The translations under genes and the position numbers were made by a program. A DNA stretch of 33,003 bases. Source: an uncultured bacterium (GTDB taxonomy: Bacteria; Myxococcota_A; UBA9042; PHBI01). A model generated the notes under the pieces. The model was given only the letters and a program-made list of their open reading frames with translations, was not told where the DNA came from and searched no databases. Of the stretch, positions 1-8,312 are shown piece after piece; the stretch's first letter is position 1, and every line of letters begins with the position of its first letter. The stretch spans positions 1 to 33,003 of the forward strand of contig CALHXW010000184.1 of NCBI GenBank assembly GCA_938040325.1, in the 5' to 3' direction.

Positions 1-528
1 GCCCGCGAACCGGCCGATAAACGGGATGTTGCGCATCTTGTCCCGGTAGTCGAGGCCGTAGCCGATCACAAAGTGGTCCTCGATCGTGAACCCCTTGTAG
101 TGAATCGGGACCTCGGACGTGGCGTTGATGGGCTTGTGCAGGAGCGTACAGACCTTCACCGAGCGTGGCCGTCGGGTCTGGATGTTCTCAAGCAGGTAGC
201 CGATCGTCAGGCCGGTATCGATGATGTCCTCGACGATGAGCACATCGCGTCCCTCGATGGGCGACGTCAGGTCCTGGGTGATCTTGACGACGCCGGTCGA
301 GCGCGTCTCGTTGCCGTAGCTCGACAGCCCTAGGAAGTCGATCGTGCACTCCACATCCATCGCGCGTACCAGGTCGGCGAGGAACATGAACGAGCCCTTG
401 AGGATGCCGATCACGGCGAGGTCCTTGCCGACATAGTCGCGGGCGATCTCGGCTCCCATCTCGGCGATTCGCGCCGCAAGGGTTTGCTCGTCGATCAACA
501 CTTCGAGGTCACTGGCCTTGATGTCCAT
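1..528 (-). CDS. hpt: Hypoxanthine(-guanine) phosphoribosyltransferase, 3' end cut by window edge
   Basis: This purine-salvage enzyme transfers phosphoribose from PRPP to hypoxanthine or guanine in the cytosol. The frame is open from ATG at 528 to base 1, giving 176 residues without a stop. The PRPP loop VLIVEDIIDTGLT lies near residues 97-108 with the E-D and D-T-G residues in place. The GLDYRDKMRNIPFIG stretch near 158-172 is the conserved base-pocket end of the family. Only a few C-terminal residues should be missing, because family members are about 175-185 aa. A CGGAG Shine-Dalgarno sequence sits about 5 bases before the ATG. It lies 61 bp downstream of upp on the same strand, so the two probably form a salvage operon. 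Hypoxanthine versus guanine preference cannot be read from the sequence. Confidence 0.95.
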   Translation of the reverse strand, partial: MDIKASDLEVLIDEQTLAARIAEMGAEIARDYVGKDLAVIGILKGSFMFLADLVRAMDVECTIDFLGLSSYGNETRSTGVVKITQDLTSPIEGRDVLIVEDIIDTGLTIGYLLENIQTRRPRSVKVCTLLHKPINATSEVPIHYKGFTIEDHFVIGYGLDYRDKMRNIPFIGRFAG

Positions 529-589
529 GGTCGCTCCGGGGGCTTGCGGGTCTTAGAGGGGAGAGGCGAGCGATGCGCGCCAGCGGGGA

Positions 590-1402
590 TCAGACAAAGA
601 CGTTGTTGATGACCTCGCCCAACCCACCGGCGCCAGGCACGATGTATTGGATGTCGTTGAGGCCGACTTCGCGATCCGGATGGGTACCAGGGACGCTGGC
701 CAACACATCCTCGTCGGAGAGTCCGCGGTCGAGCCGGAACGCGTAGATGACGACCTCAGGGTGGGTCGCCTTCACGTTGCGGATAAACTCTGGCGTGACA
801 ATGAGGTTCATCGTCACGATCTTCTTCGGCTCGCCGCCTGCGACCTGCCGGTAGTATTCGATGGCTTTGATGAGCGACGTGCCGGTCGCCCCCATCGGGT
901 CAGGGAAGAGCATCACGCGGCCATCGACGTCGCCGCCGGTCTTCTCACCGAAGATACGGGCGCCGACGACCTGTCCGTCGTCGTCGGTGACCCGGTTCAT
1001 GATGAGGTGATCCTGGCGCACGCCGCTGGGCTCGAGCACGTGGTTAAGCGCGTCGAAGCAGACCTGGGCCGGCAACATGCCGGCGCGGGCAATGTCCACG
1101 CAGACGACCTTGGTGTTGGGGTCGGTGATCTCGCCCTTAAAGACGCCCTTGGGCGTGTGGGCGATCATCCGCGTGTCGGAGCTGCTCTCGCAGATGGGCA
1201 GCTCATTGCAGACGACCCGCGCGATGAGGTCCCGGTAGAGGGTGGTCACCAAGTGGTTGATCTGGGGCTGCACCGTGTCATCGGAGCTGAGACGGGCAAG
1301 GAGCGAGAGATGGTAGGGGTCGCTCAGGATGTGCACACCGTCGCCGTAGCGATGCGTCAGCTCGCCGTGGTTTAGCCCTGCTGCTCGGTACGCTAGGTCC
1401 AT
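590..1402 (-). CDS. upp: Uracil phosphoribosyltransferase, long form
   Basis: The enzyme makes UMP from uracil and PRPP (pyrimidine salvage, cytosolic). The PRPP-binding motif FPDPMGATGTS is at residues 166-176 and the uracil-binding end YIVPGAGGLGE at 253-263. ATG at 1402 is chosen because GGGAGG lies 5 bases upstream; the reading frame stays open to 1588, but that upstream part is low-complexity and has no better ribosome site. The product is 270 aa, against about 208 for E. coli Upp. The extra length is an N-terminal segment and an insertion before the C-terminal motif. The PRPP motif has G-A-T-G-T where the classical enzyme has L-A-T-G-G. It is first of two salvage genes, followed by hpt. 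Family assignment is firm; specificity for uracil is inferred. Confidence 0.9.
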   Translation of the reverse strand: MDLAYRAAGLNHGELTHRYGDGVHILSDPYHLSLLARLSSDDTVQPQINHLVTTLYRDLIARVVCNELPICESSSDTRMIAHTPKGVFKGEITDPNTKVVCVDIARAGMLPAQVCFDALNHVLEPSGVRQDHLIMNRVTDDDGQVVGARIFGEKTGGDVDGRVMLFPDPMGATGTSLIKAIEYYRQVAGGEPKKIVTMNLIVTPEFIRNVKATHPEVVIYAFRLDRGLSDEDVLASVPGTHPDREVGLNDIQYIVPGAGGLGEVINNVFV

Positions 1403-1653
1403 ACGATCCTCCCACGGTGACGCTGTCTGTGTCGCGCGACGACTACCAACCCGGCCTGGGGTGCGCAAGGCTCGCACTCGCCTGGGGTGGGCTTCGTACG
1501 CAGCCAACGACGTGGGCAATGAATAATCTCCGGCCGACGGCGTCTTTGCCGGCGTAGCTTTGACCCCCGCGTTGATCACAGGGCCCACTGGAACTGACGC
1601 GAAAGGGTGGCTACGCTCTCGGAAGAGAGAACCGGGCCCAAGGAGTTGAACTC

Positions 1654-2130
1654 ATGCGATTTACGCGAATCAAACACTGGATCCTCAACACCGCTGCGGT
1701 GCTGCTCGTCGGCACGCTCGCAGCATCTCCTGCCACCGCAACGCCCCCGGTCGCCGACGACCTCACGGCCGTCGAAGTCGAGCTTAAGCGCGAGACGAAG
1801 GGCGTCGAAGCCACCCTTGAGGCGGCGTTCAAGGCCGCGCTCGCTCGCGATTTCGATGCCTACCTCGCGACGATTCACGCCGACGAGCGCAGCACGCCGG
1901 CTCAGATCAAGAGCATCCGTCGGTACGCGTTCAAGCGCTTCACCAAGCAGGCCGCTTGGTACCTCAAGAGCGGTGACGTCAGCAGCTTCGAGATCACCAA
2001 GCGCCAAGTCCAAGGCAACAAGGCACGCGTCTTTATTAAAGACCTTGCCCATCCAGCCCGCATGGCAGTGCCCGTCAGGTTGAAGAAGAACGCTGATGGC
2101 ACCTGGTCCATCACCGCAAACTCGCTCTAA
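1654..2130 (+). CDS. Small exported protein of unknown function, NTF2/DUF4878-like
   Basis: I do not recognise a named family. The 158-aa product starts with a clear Sec signal peptide: basic n-region MRFTRIK, hydrophobic core to about residue 24, and an A-T-A cleavage site near 30. The start is supported by AAGGAG 8 bases upstream. The mature part is a helical segment of the form 'xAAFKAALARDFDAY' followed by strands and ends GTWSI near the C terminus. This pattern resembles the small lipoproteins at 28742-30117, suggesting a distant NTF2-like relationship, although this one lacks a lipobox and is probably periplasmic. It is a single gene divergent from upp and closed by its own terminator. 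Function is unknown. Confidence 0.8.
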   Translation: MRFTRIKHWILNTAAVLLVGTLAASPATATPPVADDLTAVEVELKRETKGVEATLEAAFKAALARDFDAYLATIHADERSTPAQIKSIRRYAFKRFTKQAAWYLKSGDVSSFEITKRQVQGNKARVFIKDLAHPARMAVPVRLKKNADGTWSITANSL

Positions 2131-2156
2131 ACGCTCACCCACACGGGTCGGGAAAT

Positions 2157-2185
2157 GGCGTCCAGCCTTCGCTGGGCGCCTTTTT
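2157..2185 (+). terminator. Rho-independent terminator after the exported-protein gene
   Basis: A 10-bp stem, GGCGTCCAGC pairing with GCTGGGCGCC (one G-U pair), has a CTTC loop and is followed directly by TTTTT. It lies 26 bp after the stop codon of the 1654-2130 gene. It is also just beyond the 3' end of the convergent ABC operon, but the T-tract favours the plus strand. Confidence 0.85.
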
Positions 2186-2225
2186 CGTGCCTGCGCTCTG
2201 TGGCCTGAGCCAGCGGCCGTTGGCC

Positions 2226-4076
2226 TTACGAGGTCAGGACCACGGCCGGGTCGAGTCTCGCGGCCTTGTTGGCGGGCAAGAGCGCACCGATGAGGCAGAA
2301 GAGCCACGCAAAGAGCACGCCACCGACGATCACCCGCCAGTCGAAGACGAAGAACTCCTCCGGCTTGAAGGGGATCCCTTCGAGGTACTCGGCGGCCGCC
2401 CAGTTCACGGTCCGCGAAAACCCGTACGCCAAGATGTTGCCGACGATGCCGCCGAAGACACCGAGGATCGTGGCCTCGAGCAGGATCATCTTGCGGATGT
2501 CGCCTCGGGTCGCGCCGACTGCGCGCATGATGCCGATCTCGTAGCGGCGCTCGGTAATCAGCGTGAGGAACGTGTGCATGATGTTGACCGCTGCGACGAC
2601 CATGATCACGACGCTGATGAAGCTGAAGACGACCGTGAGGATGAAGAGCAGGTCCGCTGCCTTGCGGGCGTCTTCGCTCTTTCGTGCGAGCGAAAATCCC
2701 CACGTGTCCAGCTCCGTGATGAGCTCGGACACGTCCTCGTTGCCTTCCGTCTCGAGGATAAAGGTGTCGAAGGTCTCTGCTGCCCCGCGGCCCTTGTAGC
2801 GTGCGTTGATCGCCCGAACGTAGTCGGTCGGCATCGTGACGCCGAACTCGAGAGCTTTGTCGGAAAACCCGACGATCTCCGCCCGCTTGACCGCCTGCGA
2901 CTCCTTCGGAAGATCGCCGGCGAAGTAGCTATCGCCAAAGTGGAAGCGGAACTGAAAGCCCATCATGGCGTCGGTGCCATCGATGGGCTGCATGTTGAGA
3001 GAGCTCGCTGCGCTCGAGTTGAACAGCTCGATCAACACGGGGCTGAGCACAACGGGCACAGGCGCTTCGCAGAAGCCGTCCTTGCGCTGGACTGACAGTG
3101 GCGCGCAGTACGTGTCGCTGGGGCAGGTGAGTGGCTCACATGCAGGGCTGTTCCAGGCGACGCCGTTGGCGCACTTGCCAAGCACGCGGCCGGCTTGGTC
3201 ACGAAGCCGCTCGGAAAACTGCGCGTTGGGCGAGGCGAGCTCGCACCGGATGCGCCGGCAGACCTTCGGGCCGTTGGGGCTGGTGTCGCATGTGAACGCG
3301 CTCGGGCAGTCTCCGTCGACCTGACAGGTCTGCGCGCAGACGCCAGGGCACTCGTCGGACTCACAGTTGGCGGGGGGCACACACGCTGCGTTGTCCGAGC
3401 AGGTCCCAGTGGCTCCCTCGCAGAGCGGCTGGCAGACGCCGGCAGCGCAGCCCATGCCCGACGGGCAGAACCGGGCGTCGTCGCCAGCACACGGCACGGC
3501 GGTTCCGTGGTCTCCAAAGCGCTTCCAGTACTCGATGTCGCCACAGACCCCGGCCTCACCGCAGCGCTTGCCGAGCGGGCACTCCTCGTCGCTGAGGCAC
3601 TTCACTGGCTTGCGAAGGCCTGCTCTCGATCGCTTGTCGTCGACGCGCTCGTTGCGGGCCAGCTCCGAGCTGAGCAGCGCTGGATCGAGCCCATCGAAAA
3701 ACGCTTCGGCACGCGCGGCGTACCCAAAGAGGGCCTTGCCGCCCCAAAGGCGCGCCTGCAGCTTGCTGCGGATCTTCGGGTACACGGCGGTGACGCCAGG
3801 CAGCGTCCCCAGTCGGTCGACCATCTCGGGTCCGAGACGCGTCTTGTCGATCACGTCCTCGCGGATGCCGACGATGCCGACCGTCTTGGGTTCTACCTCG
3901 ATCTGGTTGACGGGGTAGATCTTGTTGAGCACGCCGTCTTGGATCCCCATGCCTAGGGACACGAAGAAGGTCAGCGTTGCCACGCCAACGATCAGGCCGA
4001 TGCTCGACAGCACGAAGGAGCGCTTGTTGCGGGTGATGTTTGCCCAGACGATCGCTAGGACGCGCGATAAGCTCAT
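2226..4076 (-). CDS. MacB/FtsX-type ABC permease with cysteine-rich periplasmic insertion
   Basis: This is the membrane subunit of an ABC transporter of the MacB/LolC/FtsX class, which couples ATP hydrolysis to movements of a periplasmic domain. Of 616 residues, one membrane helix is at about 21-43, then a large periplasmic region, then three helices at about 477-500, 533-555 and 580-600. The conserved cytoplasmic loop ERRYEIGIMRAVGATRGDI (509-527) and the C-terminal PANKAARLDP motif are FtsX-domain hallmarks. Residues 160-336 hold 24 cysteines in units such as CLSDEECPLGKRC and CQVDGDCPSAFTC; this lies inside the usual MacB periplasmic domain and is not a normal part of it. The ATG overlaps the ATPase stop as ATGA, so expression is coupled. 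The substrate is unknown; cargo in this class ranges from lipoproteins to peptides, or none at all (mechanotransmission). Confidence 0.92.
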   Translation of the reverse strand: MSLSRVLAIVWANITRNKRSFVLSSIGLIVGVATLTFFVSLGMGIQDGVLNKIYPVNQIEVEPKTVGIVGIREDVIDKTRLGPEMVDRLGTLPGVTAVYPKIRSKLQARLWGGKALFGYAARAEAFFDGLDPALLSSELARNERVDDKRSRAGLRKPVKCLSDEECPLGKRCGEAGVCGDIEYWKRFGDHGTAVPCAGDDARFCPSGMGCAAGVCQPLCEGATGTCSDNAACVPPANCESDECPGVCAQTCQVDGDCPSAFTCDTSPNGPKVCRRIRCELASPNAQFSERLRDQAGRVLGKCANGVAWNSPACEPLTCPSDTYCAPLSVQRKDGFCEAPVPVVLSPVLIELFNSSAASSLNMQPIDGTDAMMGFQFRFHFGDSYFAGDLPKESQAVKRAEIVGFSDKALEFGVTMPTDYVRAINARYKGRGAAETFDTFILETEGNEDVSELITELDTWGFSLARKSEDARKAADLLFILTVVFSFISVVIMVVAAVNIMHTFLTLITERRYEIGIMRAVGATRGDIRKMILLEATILGVFGGIVGNILAYGFSRTVNWAAAEYLEGIPFKPEEFFVFDWRVIVGGVLFAWLFCLIGALLPANKAARLDPAVVLTS

Positions 4077-4792
4077 GCGTCACCTCGGCTGGTGTCTCCC
4101 GGTGCGCCGGCGCTTGCGGATGCTGTGTCCGATGCGACCTGGCCATCGACGATACGGACCGTTCTGCGGCAGCGCGCCGCGATGTCCGGCTCGTGGGTGA
4201 CGACGACGATCGTCAAGCCAAGGGTACGGTTGAGGTCTTCGATGAGGTGAAACACGGTGTCGCTCGTCGCGCTGTCGAGGGCGCCCGTTGGCTCGTCGCA
4301 GAGCAGGATCTTTGGCCGGTTGAAGATGGCCCGCGCGATGGCGACACGCTGCTTCTCGCCGCCGCTGAGGTGGTTCGGACGAGACCCGGCCTTGTGGGCC
4401 AGCCCGACCTTCGCAAGGACTTCTTTGGCGAGCTCCGGTCGCTTGTCACGCGCATCGCTCGCAAACCAGCTCGGCATCATGACGTTGTCGAGAACCGGCA
4501 GGTGGTTGAGCAGGTGGAACTGCTGGAAGATGAACGACACAGAGCGATTTCGGAAGTGACTCAGGGCCTTGTCGCCGAGGGTACGCGGGTCTTGGCCGGC
4601 GATGGTTGCGTCGCCTTGGTAGTCCTGGTCGAGCGCACCGATGATGTTGAGCAGCGTGGTCTTGCCGCTGCCTGATGAGCCCATCAGCGCGACGAAGTCG
4701 CCCGCCTCGATCGACAGGTCGACGCCGCGCAGCACGTGGTTGTCGGCGCCATCGGTGCGGTACGTCTTGTGGATGTTGCTGAGCGCAATCAC
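4073..4792 (-). CDS. ABC transporter ATP-binding protein, LolD/MacB family
   Basis: This is the cytoplasmic ATPase subunit that pairs with the adjacent permease. Walker [10 protein letters not shown] is at residues 38-46, the Q-loop glutamine at about 90-91, the signature LSGGEKQR at 142-149, Walker [10 protein letters not shown] at 162-170 and the H-loop VVTHE at 197-201. All catalytic elements are intact, and 239 aa is normal for LolD-type ATPases. Translation starts at GTG 4792, which overlaps the stop of the upstream lipoprotein gene as GTGA; its own stop overlaps the permease start as ATGA. The C-terminal 20 residues are a Ser/Ala-rich tail of no evident function. A half-transporter ATPase beside a single permease gene suggests an ATPase dimer on a permease homodimer. 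Confidence 0.95.
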   Translation of the reverse strand: MIALSNIHKTYRTDGADNHVLRGVDLSIEAGDFVALMGSSGSGKTTLLNIIGALDQDYQGDATIAGQDPRTLGDKALSHFRNRSVSFIFQQFHLLNHLPVLDNVMMPSWFASDARDKRPELAKEVLAKVGLAHKAGSRPNHLSGGEKQRVAIARAIFNRPKILLCDEPTGALDSATSDTVFHLIEDLNRTLGLTIVVVTHEPDIAARCRRTVRIVDGQVASDTASASAGAPGDTSRGDA

Positions 4793-6387
4793 AGGGCGAT
4801 GTCCAAGTTCAGCCGGACAGCGGTGGGTGTCGCGTCGAGCGACGCCGAGACGATCCGGAGGTCGTTGATGATCTTGAGGAAGTACGGCGGCACGCCCTTC
4901 TCGGCGAGCTCGCGAGTCACACGCAGCGATGAGAGGTTGAGGCCGAACGTGGTTGGTGTGACGCCGACGGCTTTGGCCGCGACGGGCTCACCTTCGGCGA
5001 CGCTCGCCAGCGGAAGGGCGCGACCCTCGCCCACAGCGATGAAGCGTTGAACTTCGCCAGCACCCGACAGCCAGACCGCTATCCCGTCACGCCAGAGCAC
5101 GCTGAAGACCTGACCGTCACGCACGAGGCTCACGCCGACCCAGCCGCCCCCTTCGATCTCAGCGACCGTCCACTTCTGCTTGGCGAAGCGCTTGGTGATC
5201 TTGGCAAAGGCCGCTGCGACAAGCTCGGGATCGGTGATGCGGGCTGCGAACGCCACATGCAGGAAGCGCAGCGCGCGAGCGGTCGAGCGCTGTGCGCCAG
5301 CGAGGTTCTGGAGCGTTGCGTCCTGGTCGATGCCAAGCAGCGCGAGCGCCCAGTCGCCGTCCAGGAACTCGATGAGCTCCGCAGGCGGCGGAACGGGGAG
5401 TCCGCGCATCCCTGGGAGGGTCTTCGGAATGAGCCGCTTTCTCAGAAAGCTCGGCAGCTTGCGGAGCCTGCCGATGTCGGTTCGGCCACGCATGAAGAGG
5501 GTGGTCGTCTTGGGGAAGACCTTGGCGAGAACATCGGCAGGCCCGTCCACTGTGACCCAGCCAAGCGGCAAGCCGGCGTCTTCGCCCACCGGCGACTCCA
5601 GCACGACACTGAGCCGGTCCGATGCCACAGTGGCGCCGCCGCTCCATGTTGGCAGCTCGGATGCCCAGCCTTCGACCAGGTTCTTCACCATCCCGAGTTG
5701 GTCAGGGAGCTGCGGGTTGAGCTGGGTGACCACGTAGGCGCTGGCGTCAGGCCCAGCGACGGTCTTGGCAGCCGCATAGGCCGGGCCGTCGACAAAGCCA
5801 CCGCGGCTGCTGCTGACCGCGCCAAAGACCTCCGCCGTGCGCTGGGGCGTCGGACCGACACAGACGACGCCAATATGACCCGGCTTGACGCCCCACGTGA
5901 CCGCCCAGGCGTCTTTGGGGCCGACCGCCGACTGGCCGCCCGCGACGGCGTCCGCCAGGGTGCCGCCGGAGGCCTTGAGGACCTGGTCGCTCAGCTTTTT
6001 CTTGAATCGCTCGTCGTCGACGACGCCGACGGCGACCACGGCAACATCGCCCTCCACATGCATTGTGAGCGCCTGCCGCCCGTCGATGCCAGCGGCCTCA
6101 AGGCTCTCGGCGCTGCGCATGTCGAGACCGTAGCGTCCGTTGAGGAGCTCCAGGACGCCGCTCGTGCCCTCGATCCCAGCCAGTAGTCCGACCATGTCGG
6201 CTCGCAGCGTCTCAAGCGTCGGCACCACCACGGCTGCGCTGGCGTCGACAGGGACAAGGGCGCGGGGGTCGCCGCCGTCATGTGAGCAGCCGGCGACGGC
6301 GACGAGCGCCGCGACAACCACGGCCGCCAGCGAGTGCTTGCGAGCGCAGGAATAGGGCGTGCGCGAGTCTCTGTGTGCGCTCAACAT
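4789..6387 (-). CDS. Large lipoprotein of unknown function, first gene of ABC operon
   Basis: The 532-aa protein begins with a lipoprotein signal peptide: basic region to K17, hydrophobic AAVVVAALVAVAGC, lipobox Cys34. The remainder is an Ala/Val/Gly-rich alternating pattern that opens with LVPVDASAAVVVP. This resembles proteins of the DUF3352 type, but the assignment is tentative. I see no enzymatic motif. ATG at 6387 is preferred; a TTG at 6423 is an alternative with a less natural signal peptide, and neither has a strong Shine-Dalgarno sequence. Its stop overlaps the ATPase start by 4 bases, so it should be made in proportion to the transporter. By analogy with MacA or other partners of MacB-class permeases, it may be a periplasmic partner or the cargo; this is inference from position only. 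Confidence 0.75.
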   Translation of the reverse strand: MLSAHRDSRTPYSCARKHSLAAVVVAALVAVAGCSHDGGDPRALVPVDASAAVVVPTLETLRADMVGLLAGIEGTSGVLELLNGRYGLDMRSAESLEAAGIDGRQALTMHVEGDVAVVAVGVVDDERFKKKLSDQVLKASGGTLADAVAGGQSAVGPKDAWAVTWGVKPGHIGVVCVGPTPQRTAEVFGAVSSSRGGFVDGPAYAAAKTVAGPDASAYVVTQLNPQLPDQLGMVKNLVEGWASELPTWSGGATVASDRLSVVLESPVGEDAGLPLGWVTVDGPADVLAKVFPKTTTLFMRGRTDIGRLRKLPSFLRKRLIPKTLPGMRGLPVPPPAELIEFLDGDWALALLGIDQDATLQNLAGAQRSTARALRFLHVAFAARITDPELVAAAFAKITKRFAKQKWTVAEIEGGGWVGVSLVRDGQVFSVLWRDGIAVWLSGAGEVQRFIAVGEGRALPLASVAEGEPVAAKAVGVTPTTFGLNLSSLRVTRELAEKGVPPYFLKIINDLRIVSASLDATPTAVRLNLDIAL

Positions 6388-6714
6388 GGCGCTGGTGTTA
6401 GTTCTGCGCACTCCGCGTGTCAAACGCTCTTGCTCGGCCGCGTCGCAGCGGCGTTGCCGGGAAATGTACTTCCTGATGACGCGGTGATGCGCTCAGCGCG
6501 GGTCCCAGAGGCGCAGCTGCTGTCGATGTCGAGCTCGCTCTGGGACTGCGTCCCAGCAACCCGCGTGGAGGTTTCCTCTCGTTCGCTGCCCCTGCGGCGC
6601 ACCTCACGCGCGTCCTAGAAACCCACTTCCGCGAAGACCACGAGTGTTTGTCGCGCCAGGTGACAGCGATCTCTGATACAGACTGACGCGGGCGTACGAT
6701 ATCAAGGAGCCGCC
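6388..6714. other. Divergent intergenic region with a two-tier hairpin
   Basis: This 327-bp region separates the minus-strand ABC operon from the plus-strand cystathionine enzyme gene and must hold both promoters. The clearest structure is a nested inverted repeat: CGCGGGT (6497-6503) with ACCCGCG (6559-6565), enclosing CCCAGAG (6504-6510) with CTCTGGG (6538-6544). I see no convincing -35/-10 pair, no T-box or SAM-riboswitch-like core, and no supported coding sequence. Confidence 0.5.
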
Positions 6715-7881
6715 ATGGCAGAGCACTCGAGCGACACGACGAAAGACGGACTCGGCACACTGGCGATCCACGCCGGCCAAGCTCCAGACCCCACCACTGG
6801 CGCGATCATGACGCCCGTGTATCTGACGAGCACGTACGTCCAGTCCTCGCCTGGCGTCCACACGGGCTACGAATACAGCCGCACCGGCAACCCGACTCGG
6901 ACCGCGCTTGAAGACTGCCTCGCCGCGCTGGAAGGGGCTCGGTTTTGCGTGGCCATGGCCAGCGGCTGCGCCGCGACATCCTTGGTCATGCACATGCTCA
7001 AGAGCGGCGACCATGTGATCGTCGGCGACGATGTCTACGGCGGCACCTACAGGCTCTTTGACAAGGTGTGGTCCCGCGCAGGTATCACCTTCACGTTCGT
7101 GGATCTGACCGACGCGAGCGCCATTGACCGGGTCAAGACGGACAAGACCAAGCTTGTCTGGTTGGAGTCGCCGACCAACCCGATGCTCAAGATGAGCGAT
7201 ATTGCCGCGGTCGCCGAGCGCGCTCATGCGGCTGGGTTGCTGCTCGCGGTCGACAACACGTTCGCCACGCCGATCCTGCAGTCGCCGATCGCGCTGGGTG
7301 CAGACCTCGTCGTTCACTCGACCACGAAGTACATCGGCGGCCACAGCGACGTCGTTGGCGGCGCGGTCGTCACCGACAGTCCCGAGCTGTCCAAAGAGCT
7401 CCACTACCTTCAGAACGCTGTTGGCCCTGTCCCCGGGCCCATGGACTGCTTTCTGACGCTGCGCGGTATCAAGACGCTGCACCTTCGCATGCAGCGCCAC
7501 TGCGAAAACGCGATGGCGCTTGCGACGATGCTCGATGAGCACCCAGCGGTCGCCAAGGTCATCTACCCGGGGCTGCCAAGCCACCCGCAGCACGAGCTAG
7601 CCAAGCGTCAGATGCGCGACTTCGGCGGCATGATCACCGTCGAGCTCGCAGGGGGGCTAGACGCGTCGCGCCGGCTGCTTGAGGGGGTGAGGATCTTCGC
7701 GCTCGCCGAGAGCCTGGGCGGTGTCGAGTCGCTCATCGAGCACCCAGCGATCATGACCCATGCCTCGGTCCCTGCAGACGTCCGCGCGGAGCTTGGCATC
7801 AGCGATGGCTTGGTACGCCTTTCCGTGGGGGTTGAAGACATCAATGACCTAAAACGCGACCTACTCGCCGCCCTGGGTTAA
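6715..7881 (+). CDS. Cystathionine gamma-lyase / gamma-synthase (PLP-dependent trans-sulfuration enzyme)
   Basis: This is a cytosolic enzyme of the Cys/Met metabolism PLP family that makes or breaks cystathionine between cysteine and homocysteine. The 388-aa length is standard. Recognisable elements are YSRTGNPTR at 54-62, the cofactor-binding aspartate in AVDNTFATP (D180), the PLP lysine K205 in HSTTKYIGGHSD, and SLGGVESLIEHPA near the C terminus. Overall it reads closer to gamma-lyases (QNAVGPVPGPMDC, YPGLPSHPQHELAKRQ) than to E. coli MetB, but substrate choice cannot be settled by eye. AAGGAG lies 6 bases before the ATG. It is apparently monocistronic or leads into the PilZ-like gene 71 bp downstream. 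With the D-cysteine desulfhydrase-like gene at 27715 it is the second sulfur amino-acid enzyme here. Confidence 0.92.
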   Translation: MAEHSSDTTKDGLGTLAIHAGQAPDPTTGAIMTPVYLTSTYVQSSPGVHTGYEYSRTGNPTRTALEDCLAALEGARFCVAMASGCAATSLVMHMLKSGDHVIVGDDVYGGTYRLFDKVWSRAGITFTFVDLTDASAIDRVKTDKTKLVWLESPTNPMLKMSDIAAVAERAHAAGLLLAVDNTFATPILQSPIALGADLVVHSTTKYIGGHSDVVGGAVVTDSPELSKELHYLQNAVGPVPGPMDCFLTLRGIKTLHLRMQRHCENAMALATMLDEHPAVAKVIYPGLPSHPQHELAKRQMRDFGGMITVELAGGLDASRRLLEGVRIFALAESLGGVESLIEHPAIMTHASVPADVRAELGISDGLVRLSVGVEDINDLKRDLLAALG

Positions 7882-7952
7882 GTTCGAGTCGCTCGGGATA
7901 TGGGATCCCGCGCACGAGCGCCGAGCACCGCGGCGCGCAATGGGAGATTCTA

Positions 7953-8312
7953 GTGACGTTGCAGGAACGCCGCCGTCTCATGCGGTGCCGAGTCGACTTC
8001 TATGTCGAGGAGCGGCGCGAGGATCGCCGTCGCGTCCACCAAGCGCTCGACCTTGGGGCGGGTGGGGTTCATCTCTTGGTCATGGACGATGCGTACGCGC
8101 CTGATCCGAGCGTGCTCTTCGAGCTTGAGTTCACGCTGCCCACCGGGCTGTGCGTGGAGACGAAGGCCCGGATCGTGTCTGTCGATGACGACGCGAACTG
8201 CCGAGGCGTTGGGCTTGAGTTCGTGGGCCTCGATGACGAGATGCGTGCTGATATCGGCAGGTATGTTGCCTCCGCCGGCTCGTCGGGCGAGCGCTTCCAG
8301 ACCCGCGCGTAA
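7953..8312 (+). CDS. PilZ-domain-like protein, probable c-di-GMP receptor relative
   Basis: The 119-aa protein has the pattern of a stand-alone PilZ domain: an Arg-rich start (QERRRLMRCRVDFYVEERR), a DLGAGGVHL segment where the D/N-x-S-x-x-G motif is expected, LFELEFTLPTG, then a strand ending in GVGLEFVGLDDEMRADI. PilZ domains bind cyclic di-GMP through the RxxxR and DxSxxG motifs. Here the serine is replaced by glycine, so nucleotide binding is uncertain. GTG at 7953 is supported by GGGAG about 7 bases upstream. The assignment rests on pattern similarity and is moderate. No close partner gene identifies its process. Confidence 0.65.
   Translation: MTLQERRRLMRCRVDFYVEERREDRRRVHQALDLGAGGVHLLVMDDAYAPDPSVLFELEFTLPTGLCVETKARIVSVDDDANCRGVGLEFVGLDDEMRADIGRYVASAGSSGERFQTRA

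Noticed and set aside
5047..6186. A long plus-strand frame opposite the ABC-operon lipoprotein
   Set aside because: The minus-strand lipoprotein has a proper signal peptide and coupling to the ATPase; the opposite frame has no ribosome site or domain.
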